NCBI GenBank assembly: GCA_913055205.1 | Contig: CAJXJN010000010.1 | Coordinates: 1-64,000, forward strand | DNA length: 64,000 nt | From: an uncultured Sulfurovum sp. | Lineage (GTDB): Bacteria; Campylobacterota; Campylobacteria; Campylobacterales; Sulfurovaceae | Direction of reading: 5' to 3' | Shown: one piece after another, positions 19,253 to 28,913 of the stretch | Numbering within the stretch: position 1 is the stretch's first letter | Layout: every line of letters starts with the position of its first letter | The notes under the pieces: generated by a model | The model's database searches: none | Seen by the model: the letters and a program-made list of their open reading frames with translations, nothing else | Told to the model about the DNA's origin: nothing | Program-made: the position numbers and the translations under genes

Positions 19253-20257
19253 TCACTTCCGTATGGCATCAAGCCATTCGTTTATGTATGCCTTTCTATT
19301 TTCTTCTACCGTTCTGCCATCCAGCAGAAGCATTTTGGAAGGTGTATGCAGCAGTTCAAAGGCTTTGGGAAGTCCCTGTTTTGTTTTTACTACAGGGTAT
19401 GCCCAGTTGGTCGCAGGGATGATATCTGCAAAGGTCTGAGAGTGCATGAATGCCAAAAACTGTTTTGCCAGTGCTTTGTGCCTGGAAGATCTCAGCATAG
19501 CTGCCACTTCTATCTGTCCGTAATGTCCCTCTTTGAAATTCGCACTTTGAATATTTGTCCTGTTCTCTTCTATCATATGATATGCAGGTGAAGTGGTATA
19601 AGAGAGCACCATGTCTGCCTCACCTTTGAGAAAAAGTCCGTAAGATTCCGACCAACCTTTGGTAATGGTCAGAATGTGGGGAGCAAGGCGTTTCCAGTAC
19701 TCCCCTGCTTTATCACCGTAGATCATCTTGATCCATAAGAGCAATCCGAGTCCGGAAGTGGATGAACGCGGATCCTGGATTACGATCTTGAAATCTTTGG
19801 GCATGGCTGCCAAGGCTTCAAAGGAGTCGGGGACTGTTTTAAGTTTATCCGCATCGTAAACAAAAGCAAAATAGCTGTAATCATAGGGTACAAAATTCTC
19901 ATCGGCATAGGCTACGGGAAGCTCCGGCATTGATGTATTGAGATCATGCTTTGCAAAAAGATCCGTTTTGTTCGCTACTTGGGCAATACTTGTATCAAGC
20001 CCTAAAAGTATATCCGCTTTGGTATGTCTGCCTTCAAGCTGTATCTTCCTCAATACCCCTATGGAACTGGACGCAGAAACGAATTTCAGCGTACAGTTGC
20101 ACTCTTTTTCAAACGCCTCTTTTATCCTGGGAGCTGCTCCCCATGATGCAGTGAAGGAATCATAGGTATAGATGGTGAGTATGGGTTTCGTACCCCCTGC
20201 AAATGCAGGGATACTGAGAATAAAGGTGAAGAGTAATAGTTGTACTGTTTTAAACAT
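19253..20257 (-). CDS. thiB: Thiamine-binding periplasmic protein
   Basis: Periplasmic receptor of the thiamine importer, 334 residues with a signal peptide (about 1-20). It agrees with my recollection of E. coli ThiB/TbpA over its length: LTIYTYDSF near the N-terminus, CNC, GLGLLLW, TKGWSESYGLFLKGEADMV and VLSYTTSPAYH. It lies 18 nt after the TonB-dependent receptor and directly before thiP, so it shares control by the TPP riboswitch at 22405-22482. Confidence 0.93.
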   Translation of the reverse strand: MFKTVQLLLFTFILSIPAFAGGTKPILTIYTYDSFTASWGAAPRIKEAFEKECNCTLKFVSASSSIGVLRKIQLEGRHTKADILLGLDTSIAQVANKTDLFAKHDLNTSMPELPVAYADENFVPYDYSYFAFVYDADKLKTVPDSFEALAAMPKDFKIVIQDPRSSTSGLGLLLWIKMIYGDKAGEYWKRLAPHILTITKGWSESYGLFLKGEADMVLSYTTSPAYHMIEENRTNIQSANFKEGHYGQIEVAAMLRSSRHKALAKQFLAFMHSQTFADIIPATNWAYPVVKTKQGLPKAFELLHTPSKMLLLDGRTVEENRKAYINEWLDAIRK

Positions 20258-20275
20258 ACAGGATTATATCATAGA

Positions 20276-22336
20276 TTAAAAGTCATATGAAACTGTAAGT
20301 CCTATGGTTCGTGGTGCACCTTTTTGGGTGTATAGTTCCGGGACATAACCATTTCCAGGATCGTTAGGGAAGTAGAATCCTCTTACATAATACTCCTCAT
20401 CTGTGATGTTCCTTACCCATAATGATGCTACCCAATTATCGGTGTTATAGGATAAACTTGCATTCCATAAAGCATAAGCATCAGATTTTTGATCATGTGT
20501 ATTGGAAAAGTAGTAACTTCCTTTTCCTTCTACATTGGTTTTCAACATCCAATTCTCAAGAAAAGTATAATCCAACCCTACATTATACTGATATTCAGGT
20601 GATTGAGCGGGAGTTCTTCCTTCCAGCTCTGCAGTATACTCATCAAACTCAGCCCTGAGCAATCCAATACTTGAGAAAAGATGCAGTACATCATTCGGAT
20701 AGTAGTCCAGTTGAGATTCAAGCCCATAATAGCTGCCTTTAGCAGCATTGGAAAGATAGTCTGTAAAACTGTGTGTATCTTCCTGGTACAGTTTGACCTG
20801 CATATCTTTGCGTTTTCCATAGAAAAGATTTAGTCTGCTTTTTAACCTGTTATCAAAGTGAGAAGAGTTTAACCCTGCATCAAGGTTCCATAATGTCTCT
20901 GTAGCAAATGTCTTATCCTCTTCACTGAGTGTCGTACCGGCATTGACCCCACCTGGTTTATAGCCTCTGGAGAGTGTTGCATAGTAAAGTTGTGTATCGG
21001 TGTATTGATAGTTCACTCCTATTTTTCCACCTACCATCACTTCATCATTGTCTATGTTCACATCATGCGAATCACTATACTCTGCATCCCATTTTTCAAC
21101 TCTAAAACCACTGACAAATGTAAACTTCTCATCAATATGCGTATCCAACTGTGTATAGAGTGCGATATTCTTTGACTCATAACTGCTGTCAAAATAAAGC
21201 TCTGCACCATAGTCTGTCGGGTGGTATCTGTCTAGTTTCTCATCAAACTTTTTAGCATATGCGCCTATGGTCCAATCTGTTTTACCACCAAAGATACGGC
21301 CATTTTCATTTGAGATCAAACGAACATCTATATCTGTCTGTTTTTGCTCTCTTTTATACTCATCAAACCCCATATATGGCCACAATGAAGCATCAAACTC
21401 ACCTACATAGCTCCAATCTTCATCATAACTGTAAGTCATATCTGAGTTTGAGTGACTGATCTTTGAGATCAGTCTCATTTTATCAAACTCATACGTTGAC
21501 TTGAGTGCAAAAGCATTGGTTGTTTGTGTATCTTGTCCAGGTTGGTCTGAATGAGAATCCCAACTGTTATCCAGTGTAAATGCATCATAGCCGTTATCTA
21601 TATCAACATGTATTAAATTCAGATCGATCGTGTGCTTATCACTGGCAAACCACTTTAAGTGCGCTTTTGCTGTAAGCTCGTCTATATTATTTGTATCATC
21701 ACGGTCTAAATAACTGTTTTTCATAAAACCGTCACTGCTGTTCTTATAGATCGAAAACCTTCCTAAAAGTGTATCATCTATGAGTGTACCGCCTACAGCA
21801 GCACCAAATGCCTTTGTATTATAGTTTCCAACGGTTGCTTCTATGTGTCCCTCTGTCTCTTTAGTCGGTTCATTGCTTTGCAGGCTTACAACCCCTGCGA
21901 GTCCATTTGCTCCGAATGTTGTCCCTTGCGGTCCTTTAAGTACCTCAACTTGCTTCACATCAAAGAGTGTAGCACCCAAAGTGGCATGAGAAAAATCAAT
22001 ACCATCTATCATGATCCCTACTGACGGGTTAATTGGGGTTTCAAACTGGCTTCTCTCCCCTATTCCTCTGATCTGGATATATTTTGCTTTAGAGGCACCT
22101 GCTGTAAAGTTTACATTTGGTGTACTTGATAATACTTCAATAAAAGGTTCTGAAGCTTTGTCAGCAATCTCTTCTTCTCCTATAACAGTCACACTGTTAC
22201 TTGTTTGTGAAAGCTTCTTCTCCCTAAAGTCAGAACTGACTACAATAGGATCAAGTGTCACTTCATCTGCAACAGCAGGCATGTTCAAAACTGCATATGC
22301 AGCCATACATGATAATGTTAAGTGTTTGGATATCAT
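20276..22336 (-). CDS. TonB-dependent outer-membrane receptor, predicted thiamine transporter
   Basis: A 686-residue outer-membrane barrel with signal peptide (cleavage near residue 23), a candidate TonB box (DPIVVSS), a plug domain with VEVLKGPQGTTFGANGLAG, and a 22-strand-type barrel ending in Phe (TVSYDF). Its mRNA leader holds a TPP riboswitch and the next genes are thiBPQ. It is therefore predicted to bring thiamine across the outer membrane using TonB energy. The ligand comes from regulation and context, not from residues. The Shine-Dalgarno AAGGGA is built into the riboswitch expression platform. Confidence 0.9.
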   Translation of the reverse strand: MISKHLTLSCMAAYAVLNMPAVADEVTLDPIVVSSDFREKKLSQTSNSVTVIGEEEIADKASEPFIEVLSSTPNVNFTAGASKAKYIQIRGIGERSQFETPINPSVGIMIDGIDFSHATLGATLFDVKQVEVLKGPQGTTFGANGLAGVVSLQSNEPTKETEGHIEATVGNYNTKAFGAAVGGTLIDDTLLGRFSIYKNSSDGFMKNSYLDRDDTNNIDELTAKAHLKWFASDKHTIDLNLIHVDIDNGYDAFTLDNSWDSHSDQPGQDTQTTNAFALKSTYEFDKMRLISKISHSNSDMTYSYDEDWSYVGEFDASLWPYMGFDEYKREQKQTDIDVRLISNENGRIFGGKTDWTIGAYAKKFDEKLDRYHPTDYGAELYFDSSYESKNIALYTQLDTHIDEKFTFVSGFRVEKWDAEYSDSHDVNIDNDEVMVGGKIGVNYQYTDTQLYYATLSRGYKPGGVNAGTTLSEEDKTFATETLWNLDAGLNSSHFDNRLKSRLNLFYGKRKDMQVKLYQEDTHSFTDYLSNAAKGSYYGLESQLDYYPNDVLHLFSSIGLLRAEFDEYTAELEGRTPAQSPEYQYNVGLDYTFLENWMLKTNVEGKGSYYFSNTHDQKSDAYALWNASLSYNTDNWVASLWVRNITDEEYYVRGFYFPNDPGNGYVPELYTQKGAPRTIGLTVSYDF

Positions 22337-22341
22337 TTTAT

Positions 22342-22370
22342 TTCCCTTAAATATTTTGTAATAAGGGGAA
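22342..22370 (-). promoter_or_regulatory. Expression platform of the receptor TPP riboswitch (SD sequestration)
   Basis: On the minus strand TTCCCCTTA (22362-22370) can pair with TTAAGGGAA (22342-22350), which contains the Shine-Dalgarno of the receptor gene. The same CTTCCC stretch can instead pair with GGGAAGA at the 3' edge of the aptamer (near 22405-22411). These mutually exclusive pairings fit translational OFF control when TPP is bound. Confidence 0.6.
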
Positions 22371-22404
22371 GAAGGTATATAAAAGTAAAATCTTATATAT
22401 AATG

Positions 22405-22482
22405 CTCTTCCCTACGCCGGTATTAACCAGATCAAGTTCAACGGGTTTATTATCTCAGCTGAGAATTCAGCACCCCGAGAGT
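22405..22482 (-). promoter_or_regulatory. TPP riboswitch upstream of the TonB-dependent receptor
   Basis: The minus strand carries the thi-box consensus in order: CTCGGGGTGC, CTGAGA, GTTGAACTTGATCTGGTTAA and TACCGGCGTAGGGAAG. This is an almost textbook aptamer. It controls the receptor-thiBPQ-kinase operon. The promoter is not clear: only about 45 bp separate the aptamer from the thiD stop, so read-through from the thiC operon may contribute. Confidence 0.95.
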
Positions 22483-22526
22483 ATTGAGAAGAAAAATATA
22501 CTTAAATAAGATAAATTTTTCCTTAA

Positions 22527-23348
22527 TTAAAAAATAGGCTCTTTTCGACTTACCTGGTCGTGATGATACGGTAACTGAAAATGTACGCTGTCCTGTAGCT
22601 TTTTATAAAGGAACTTTTTAGCATACTCCACACTTTGAGGCATACTGAAACCTTTTGCCAGATAGGTCGCAATAGCTGACGAGAGCAGACACCCTGTACC
22701 GTGAGTATGAGTAGTTTCTACCCTTGGACTGCTAAAACTTTGATATATCAATGATTTCTCAACCAAATAATCTATGGCTTGTTTCTCTTGACTATGGCCT
22801 CCTTTGATCAGTACATTATTTGCACCCAACTCAAAAAACGCCTCTGCTACCTTTTCCACCTCATCTTCTTTACCCATATAATTACCCTCTAAAAGGCTAT
22901 TGATTTCAGGAAGATTTGGAGTAATCAGATCAACTAAAGGGAAAAGCCTCTCTATCATACAGGCTATAGCATCCGATTCTAACAGTACTCTACCGCTTGA
23001 ACTTATCAGTACGGTATCAAGTACAATATTTTTGAGTTTATACTTCTTAATCGCTTCTGCTACAACCCCAATAATCTTGGCATTGGCAAGCATACCGATT
23101 TTAACTGCATCTACCTCTATATCATCCAGTATGGTGTGGAGTTGCAGTCTGAAATGTTCAACGGGTGTAGGCAGCAGACCTTTCACTCCTGTAGAGTTCT
23201 GAGCAGTAAGCGCTGTAATAGCTGTAAAGGCATACGCACCTAAAGCATGTATGGTCTTAGCATCTATCTGGATACCTGCACCACCGTAATTATCTGATCC
23301 TGCTATAGTGAGTACTGTCGGAGTATAGCTAGTTACCATAGGTTTCAA
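22527..23348 (-). CDS. thiD: Hydroxymethylpyrimidine / phosphomethylpyrimidine kinase
   Basis: ThiD phosphorylates HMP and HMP-phosphate to HMP-pyrophosphate for thiamine assembly. The protein has 273 residues and begins with the family's VLTIAGSDNYGGAGIQ. It has AITALTAQNSTGV, the KIGMLAN motif and the C-terminal THGTGCLLSSAIA with the ribokinase-type catalytic Asp region replaced by the Cys form typical of ThiD. It overlaps the 3' end of thiE by 20 nt (start at Met1 or Met4). Confidence 0.95.
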   Translation of the reverse strand: MKPMVTSYTPTVLTIAGSDNYGGAGIQIDAKTIHALGAYAFTAITALTAQNSTGVKGLLPTPVEHFRLQLHTILDDIEVDAVKIGMLANAKIIGVVAEAIKKYKLKNIVLDTVLISSSGRVLLESDAIACMIERLFPLVDLITPNLPEINSLLEGNYMGKEDEVEKVAEAFFELGANNVLIKGGHSQEKQAIDYLVEKSLIYQSFSSPRVETTHTHGTGCLLSSAIATYLAKGFSMPQSVEYAKKFLYKKLQDSVHFQLPYHHDQVSRKEPIF

Positions 23349-23964
23349 AATCCTCTATTAGTGCCACTACTCTGGCCTTGGATATCTCACCGTTTTCCAA
23401 AACATCTGAAATCATCGCTATCCCCGAGGCTGCTTTGGTCTTGACCACTGCTTGAATATTCTCAATGGTTATCCCACCAATCGCTACTATAGGATACTCT
23501 ACATTTTTAGCCCAGCGTTTTAAATCTTCAATACCTACAGGATCATAAGTGAGCTTTTTAGAGATAGGTTCATAGATTGGACCTATCGCTAAGTAGGAAG
23601 GTTCAAACCCTAAAGCAATCTCTATCTCTTTAGGGGTGTGGGTACTAATGCCTAACCTTATGCCTGCTTCTAAAATAGCCTCTACATCTGCCTCTTGGAT
23701 GTCTTCTTGTCCTAAATGAATACCATAGGCTTTATGTTTGATGCCTAGTTCCCAAAAATCATTGAGGAAAAAACGTGCATTATAGGCTTCTGAGATTTTA
23801 ATGGCTTCTACTACTTCATCTTCGAGTGCTTGACCGGAAAATGCATCTTTGGTTCGCAGTTGGGCTGTGGTGATACCACACTCATACAGAGGTCTTAATT
23901 TGCAGGCTCTGTCTACTACGGGGTAGATGCCTAGTGGTGTTTCATCACATTTTGTGAATTTCAT
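23329..23964 (-). CDS. thiE: Thiamine-phosphate synthase
   Basis: ThiE joins HMP-pyrophosphate and thiazole phosphate. The TIM-barrel features are visible: QLRTKDAFSG, FFLNDFWELG, GIHLGQEDI, STHTPKEIE, AIGPIYEP and AIGGITIEN. Some motifs (QLRTKD, ISTHTPKE) differ slightly from E. coli, as is common in Campylobacterota, where TenI-like paralogues exist. I start at the ATG giving MKFTKCDE (212 residues), preceded by AAGGATAA. An ATG 33 nt upstream would translate part of the REP element. Confidence 0.88.
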   Translation of the reverse strand: MKFTKCDETPLGIYPVVDRACKLRPLYECGITTAQLRTKDAFSGQALEDEVVEAIKISEAYNARFFLNDFWELGIKHKAYGIHLGQEDIQEADVEAILEAGIRLGISTHTPKEIEIALGFEPSYLAIGPIYEPISKKLTYDPVGIEDLKRWAKNVEYPIVAIGGITIENIQAVVKTKAASGIAMISDVLENGEISKARVVALIEDFETYGN

Positions 23965-23974
23965 ATTTATCCTT

Positions 23975-24077
23975 GTAGGGTGCGTTTGCCAACGCACCTT
24001 TTATACATTATGCCTTTTAGTAAACTTTTTATTTTATACAACTTTTATCACATGGTGCGTTGGCAAACGCACCCTAC
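23975..24077. repeat. GTAG-headed REP-like inverted pair inside the thi operon
   Basis: A 24-bp sequence GTAGGGTGCGTTTGCC... (23975-23998) recurs as its exact reverse complement at 24054-24077. Each copy has an 8-bp stem GGTGCGTT/AACGCACC just after GTAG, with GTAG ends outward. The pair fills the thiG-thiE gap. Its TAG forms the thiG stop codon, and its other end lies 10 bp from the thiE start. The layout matches the pair at 16169-16305 although the hairpin sequence differs. Confidence 0.82.
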
Positions 24078-24892
24078 GAGAACTGGTGCCAAAAAGGCGT
24101 TCCAACCGTAGGTGTAGAAGGAGAGGCAAACTCCCTTTGTTGCATTGCACCCGACTCATAGCCTAAACGCCCGGCTTCCACAGCATATTTAAATGCATTT
24201 GCCATCTTTACCGGATCTTGTGCCAGTGCAATAGCAGAGTTCAGCAATACTCCATCATAACCCAACTCCATCGCCTGCGCAGCATGTGACGGTTTTCCTA
24301 TACCTGCATCTATAATCAGTTTCAGCTCCGGGAACTTCTCTCTGATCGCCTTCAGTTTAGAAGGATTCATCAAACCTTTTCCTGAACCTATCATTGACCC
24401 CCACGGCATGATGATCTTACAACCAACATCTGCCAATTTTTTTGCAACTACCAAGTCATCAGTCGTATAAGGGAAGACTTCAAATCCCTCTTTTATAAGT
24501 ACTTCTGCTGCTTTTACTGTTTCAAACGGATCCGGCTGCAGGTTGTACTGGTCTCCAATGACTTCGAGTTTTATCCAGTTGGTTCCAAAGACCTCTCTTG
24601 CCATTTGAGCCGTGGTAATCGCTTCTTTAGCAGAGTGACAACCTGCTGTATTGGGCAGGACATGAATATTTAAAGATTTAATAATCTCCCAAAAGTCCCC
24701 GCCGGCTTTGTCTCCGGCTGCTTGACGGCGAAGTGCCACAGTCACGATCTGTGCTTCAGAGGTTTTAATCGCTTCTTCCATATTGGCAGGAGAAGGATAG
24801 AGTGCAGAGCCAATGAGCAGTCTGCTGCTTAACGTTTTTCCGCCTATTTCCCATGTGTTGTTTTCTTCTATTGTATGTAACTTTTTTGTCAT
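24074..24892 (-). CDS. thiG: Thiazole synthase
   Basis: ThiG builds the thiazole ring from DXP, dehydroglycine and ThiS thiocarboxylate. The protein has [39 protein letters not shown] and the glycine-rich [12 protein letters not shown] and [25 protein letters not shown] segments. I chose the ATG at 24892 (272 residues) with AAGGTGG upstream, 1 nt after thiS; a GTG at 24901 would overlap thiS. The stop codon is contributed by a REP element, so the extreme C-terminus may have been altered by its insertion. Confidence 0.95.
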   Translation of the reverse strand: MTKKLHTIEENNTWEIGGKTLSSRLLIGSALYPSPANMEEAIKTSEAQIVTVALRRQAAGDKAGGDFWEIIKSLNIHVLPNTAGCHSAKEAITTAQMAREVFGTNWIKLEVIGDQYNLQPDPFETVKAAEVLIKEGFEVFPYTTDDLVVAKKLADVGCKIIMPWGSMIGSGKGLMNPSKLKAIREKFPELKLIIDAGIGKPSHAAQAMELGYDGVLLNSAIALAQDPVKMANAFKYAVEAGRLGYESGAMQQREFASPSTPTVGTPFWHQFS

Positions 24893-24893
24893 A

Positions 24894-25097
24894 CTATCCA
24901 CCTTGTACCGGAGCGAGTATTTCTATGCTGTCATTGGCTTGAATGGTTGTTGATTCATACGATTTCAAAGCTACAAATGTACCGTTAAGTGCCACTGCAA
25001 ATCCTTCTTTCGTATAGTTGAGTTCTTTGATCATCTCTTTGATATTTATACCATCACTAACAGTCTGTTTCTCACCATTGACAATAATTTCTATCAT
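24894..25097 (-). CDS. thiS: Sulfur-carrier protein ThiS
   Basis: A ubiquitin-like carrier of 67 residues ending in the required GG (APVQGG), whose C-terminal thiocarboxylate donates sulfur to ThiG. It overlaps thiO by 4 nt and abuts thiG, the usual arrangement. No thiF adenylyltransferase is present in this operon, so activation must rely on a ThiF/MoeB-type protein encoded elsewhere. Confidence 0.95.
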   Translation of the reverse strand: MIEIIVNGEKQTVSDGINIKEMIKELNYTKEGFAVALNGTFVALKSYESTTIQANDSIEILAPVQGG

Positions 25098-26194
25098 TTT
25101 AACTCCTTATTAATACCTTCATTTAATGCCTTTTCAACTATAGCAGGAGCAAGCAAGTACCCATGTCTGTAGAGTCCGTTGATTCGTGTTAATTTCTCAG
25201 AATTCTCTATGCGTGGTAAATTGTCTTTAAAAGCAGGACGGCAGTTTGTTTCTGTGTTGACAATGCGTGCCTCTCCAAAACCTGAATGAACAGAAAAAAC
25301 CGCTGAGAGAAGTTCCAGACTGGAGCGTACAGACATTGGACTGGTATCTTCACTCTCTAGTTCTGTTGCGCCCACCACATAACGTTTAGTTCCCGGTCTT
25401 TGTGATATTTTACACTCTTGACAATACTCCAGATCCATACCCTCACATCCATTCTCACGAGGCACAATGTATATTTTGTAACGAGGATGAAGCAGTCTGG
25501 TCGGACGTGTAATATTGATCTCTGATGATTCAAGCCAGAAAACTTCACCTCTTACCCCGCGCAGATCATCAAAATGCTCTTTGGCTCCCAAACCTCTGGA
25601 GTCAAATACCCAATCAAAACTTTGCTCTTTATCACCATAATACACCTTTCCGGACTCGATCTTATCTACTTTAGTATATTCCATCCAAGTAATATTCGGA
25701 TCCATATCCAAAGTGGTAGTAGAGAATGCCATGAATCTTTGTGAATCCACTTGCCCCTCATCTTTCAGATAAAAGGCTTTACTATGATGGGCAAGATCAG
25801 GCTCCAACTCTGCCAATTCTTGACTGCTGAGCATCTCTATCTCTTTGGCTTCTTCTACTTTATATCGAAGTGAGCCAATAAAATGTTCAAGCTCTGACAT
25901 ATCTTGAGGGTGTGCCGTAATGATCGTCCCTTTAAGCTGACAACCATCATACACACCTGCCTCTTTCAACAAATCAGGCCAAAGTTCCATAGAGCGTCTG
26001 CCATGTTCAAAAATAACCGACTCCGCTGTTTCCAGTTCCGCAAACGGTGCCAACATCCCCGCAGCGGTAAATCCTGCTGCATCGGTTCCCTCTTTGCTGC
26101 TTTTGTCAAAAAGTGTTAAGGTATGTCCATCTCTAAGCAGGTTGAGTGCCAAAACTCTACCTACCAGACCGGCTCCTACAATTGCTATGTTCAT
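25094..26194 (-). CDS. thiO: FAD-dependent glycine oxidase with an unusual Cys-rich insert
   Basis: ThiO oxidises glycine to the imine used by ThiG. It begins with the FAD-binding IAIVGAGLVGR and has the C-terminal GLYRHGYLLAPA of the family. No thiH is present, so ThiO supplies dehydroglycine, which implies oxygen or another electron acceptor. Between YIVPR and RYVVGATELE, where relatives as I recall them have only a few residues, there is an insert of about 24 residues (about 247-270) containing three cysteines, two of them as CQEC. It may be a translated repeat insertion. Confidence 0.88.
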   Translation of the reverse strand: MNIAIVGAGLVGRVLALNLLRDGHTLTLFDKSSKEGTDAAGFTAAGMLAPFAELETAESVIFEHGRRSMELWPDLLKEAGVYDGCQLKGTIITAHPQDMSELEHFIGSLRYKVEEAKEIEMLSSQELAELEPDLAHHSKAFYLKDEGQVDSQRFMAFSTTTLDMDPNITWMEYTKVDKIESGKVYYGDKEQSFDWVFDSRGLGAKEHFDDLRGVRGEVFWLESSEINITRPTRLLHPRYKIYIVPRENGCEGMDLEYCQECKISQRPGTKRYVVGATELESEDTSPMSVRSSLELLSAVFSVHSGFGEARIVNTETNCRPAFKDNLPRIENSEKLTRINGLYRHGYLLAPAIVEKALNEGINKELK

Positions 26195-26234
26195 TATTTC
26201 CCTTTTTCTGACTTATTTTATATAACTTTGTGTG

Positions 26235-28124
<1,890 letters not shown>

Positions 28125-28225
28125 TTAAAATTAATGATGTAATTTCGTTGGGAAGAGGTGTAAATAAGTAGCGATGGATTCTATAATGAAATACATTACG
28201 GATCATCAAAGTAGTTATATACAAG

Positions 28226-28314
28226 TCTCTTCCTTACGCCGGTATGATCCGGTTCAAGTTCAACGGGTAGGCTTTTTTGGCCTTCTCAGCTACTTTCGTG
28301 TAGCACCCCGAGAG
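28226..28314 (-). promoter_or_regulatory. TPP riboswitch upstream of thiC
   Basis: The minus strand reads CTCTCGGGGTGC, a variable P3 hairpin, CTGAGA, ACCCGTTGAACTTGAACCGG and TACCGGCGTAAGGAAGAG. This is a complete thi-box with a 4-bp P1 (CTCT/AGAG). Downstream, CTCTTCCC (28150-28157) can pair with GGAAGAG of the aptamer edge or more weakly with GGGAA of the thiC Shine-Dalgarno, suggesting the same translational design as the second riboswitch. Confidence 0.95.
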
Positions 28315-28420
28315 GTTGATATTGCACTATATGTTAAATAGGGTAAAAAATACCTTAATTAACTAAAGAATGGAAATTTTCCATTCATCATGTGTTAAAA
28401 TGATAAAAAATCACTCCTCA
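28315..28420. other. Gap upstream of the thiC riboswitch with a perfect palindrome
   Basis: No gene is seen. It must hold the thiC promoter, but no convincing hexamer pair was found; TATAGT near 28325 is a weak -10 candidate. A 19-bp palindrome GAATGGAAA-T-TTTCCATTC lies at 28368-28386. It could be an operator or a terminator of the upstream gene, but it lacks a clear T-tail. Confidence 0.4.
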
Positions 28421-28506
28421 GTTTCGCCTAGATGGCTACGCATACGCTCCGACCATTTCGGTTTCAAAGCTATAAACGATAAGCAGTTATCGTTTATTCT
28501 ACGCTT
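28421..28506 (-). repeat. Single diverged copy of the GCAG-loop hairpin repeat
   Basis: This segment aligns with the 81-bp unit of the array at 36810-37207. Shared features are a GGCT...ACGCTCCGACC part, a CGGTTTC part and an 11-bp perfect stem ATAAACGATAA/TTATCGTTTAT around an invariant GCAG loop (28472-28497). Four stem positions differ from the array and all four are compensated on the other arm. It starts inside the end of the small gene at 28494, whose TAA stop is in the stem. Confidence 0.7.
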
Positions 28507-28751
28507 TTCATCTCAACAAGTTCAGCTAAAAGTTCTTCTATTTCATCTTCTTCCAGCTCATTGCGTCCAAGCTCTTCAATAATGGCGAAACACTCTGTAC
28601 GCATCTCACGCATCTCTTCAAGATCATCTTTTTGTTCTTTGGATGCTGACTTAGCTTTGTCTATGGCTTCAAAAAGTTCATCTATTGCTGCTTCCAGGTC
28701 TGGAATAATTTCTAATTCTAAAAGATTTTTTAATTTGTCTGCTGATGTCAT
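28494..28751 (-). CDS. Small acidic coiled-coil protein of unknown function
   Basis: An 85-residue, strongly acidic, almost entirely helical protein (many Glu, Leu and Ile in heptad-like spacing) with a single cysteine and no signal peptide. The start is supported by an AAGGATAT-like stretch upstream. I do not recognise the family. It lies upstream of the thi operon in the same orientation, separated by the hairpin repeat and the thiC leader. Confidence 0.65.
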   Translation of the reverse strand: MTSADKLKNLLELEIIPDLEAAIDELFEAIDKAKSASKEQKDDLEEMREMRTECFAIIEELGRNELEEDEIEELLAELVEMKSVE

Positions 28752-28828
28752 AAGGATATCCTAATATGTAATATTTTTTGTATTGTATCTAAATTGGGAT
28801 TATGAGTGAATAGGGGAATTGAATTGTG

Positions 28829-28890
28829 GATCCCCGGGTGCCGTGACCGCAGGGAGGAAATACCCTTGGGTGCAAACCCGAGGATGACGA
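28829..28890. repeat. GTCATCCT-family palindromic repeat, single copy
   Basis: An intergenic imperfect hairpin runs from GGATCCCCGGGTG to CCCGAGGATGAC. It carries the GTCATCCTCG...GGGGATCC ends seen in the elements at 33451, 39031 and 41421, with a different middle. It lies between mrp and the small acidic gene and may act as a 3' transcript end. It is not coding. Confidence 0.55.
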
Positions 28891-28913
28891 AAAGTCAACT
28901 TATAATTAGTCTC

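Noticed and set aside
23965-23997. N-terminal extension of ThiE
   Set aside because: It is translated from the REP element, and the ATG at 23964 has the better ribosome-binding site.
24054-24077. Hairpin as rho-independent terminator of thiG
   Set aside because: No T-run follows, and an exact inverted copy with GTAG heads shows it is a REP-like unit, although weak attenuation cannot be excluded.
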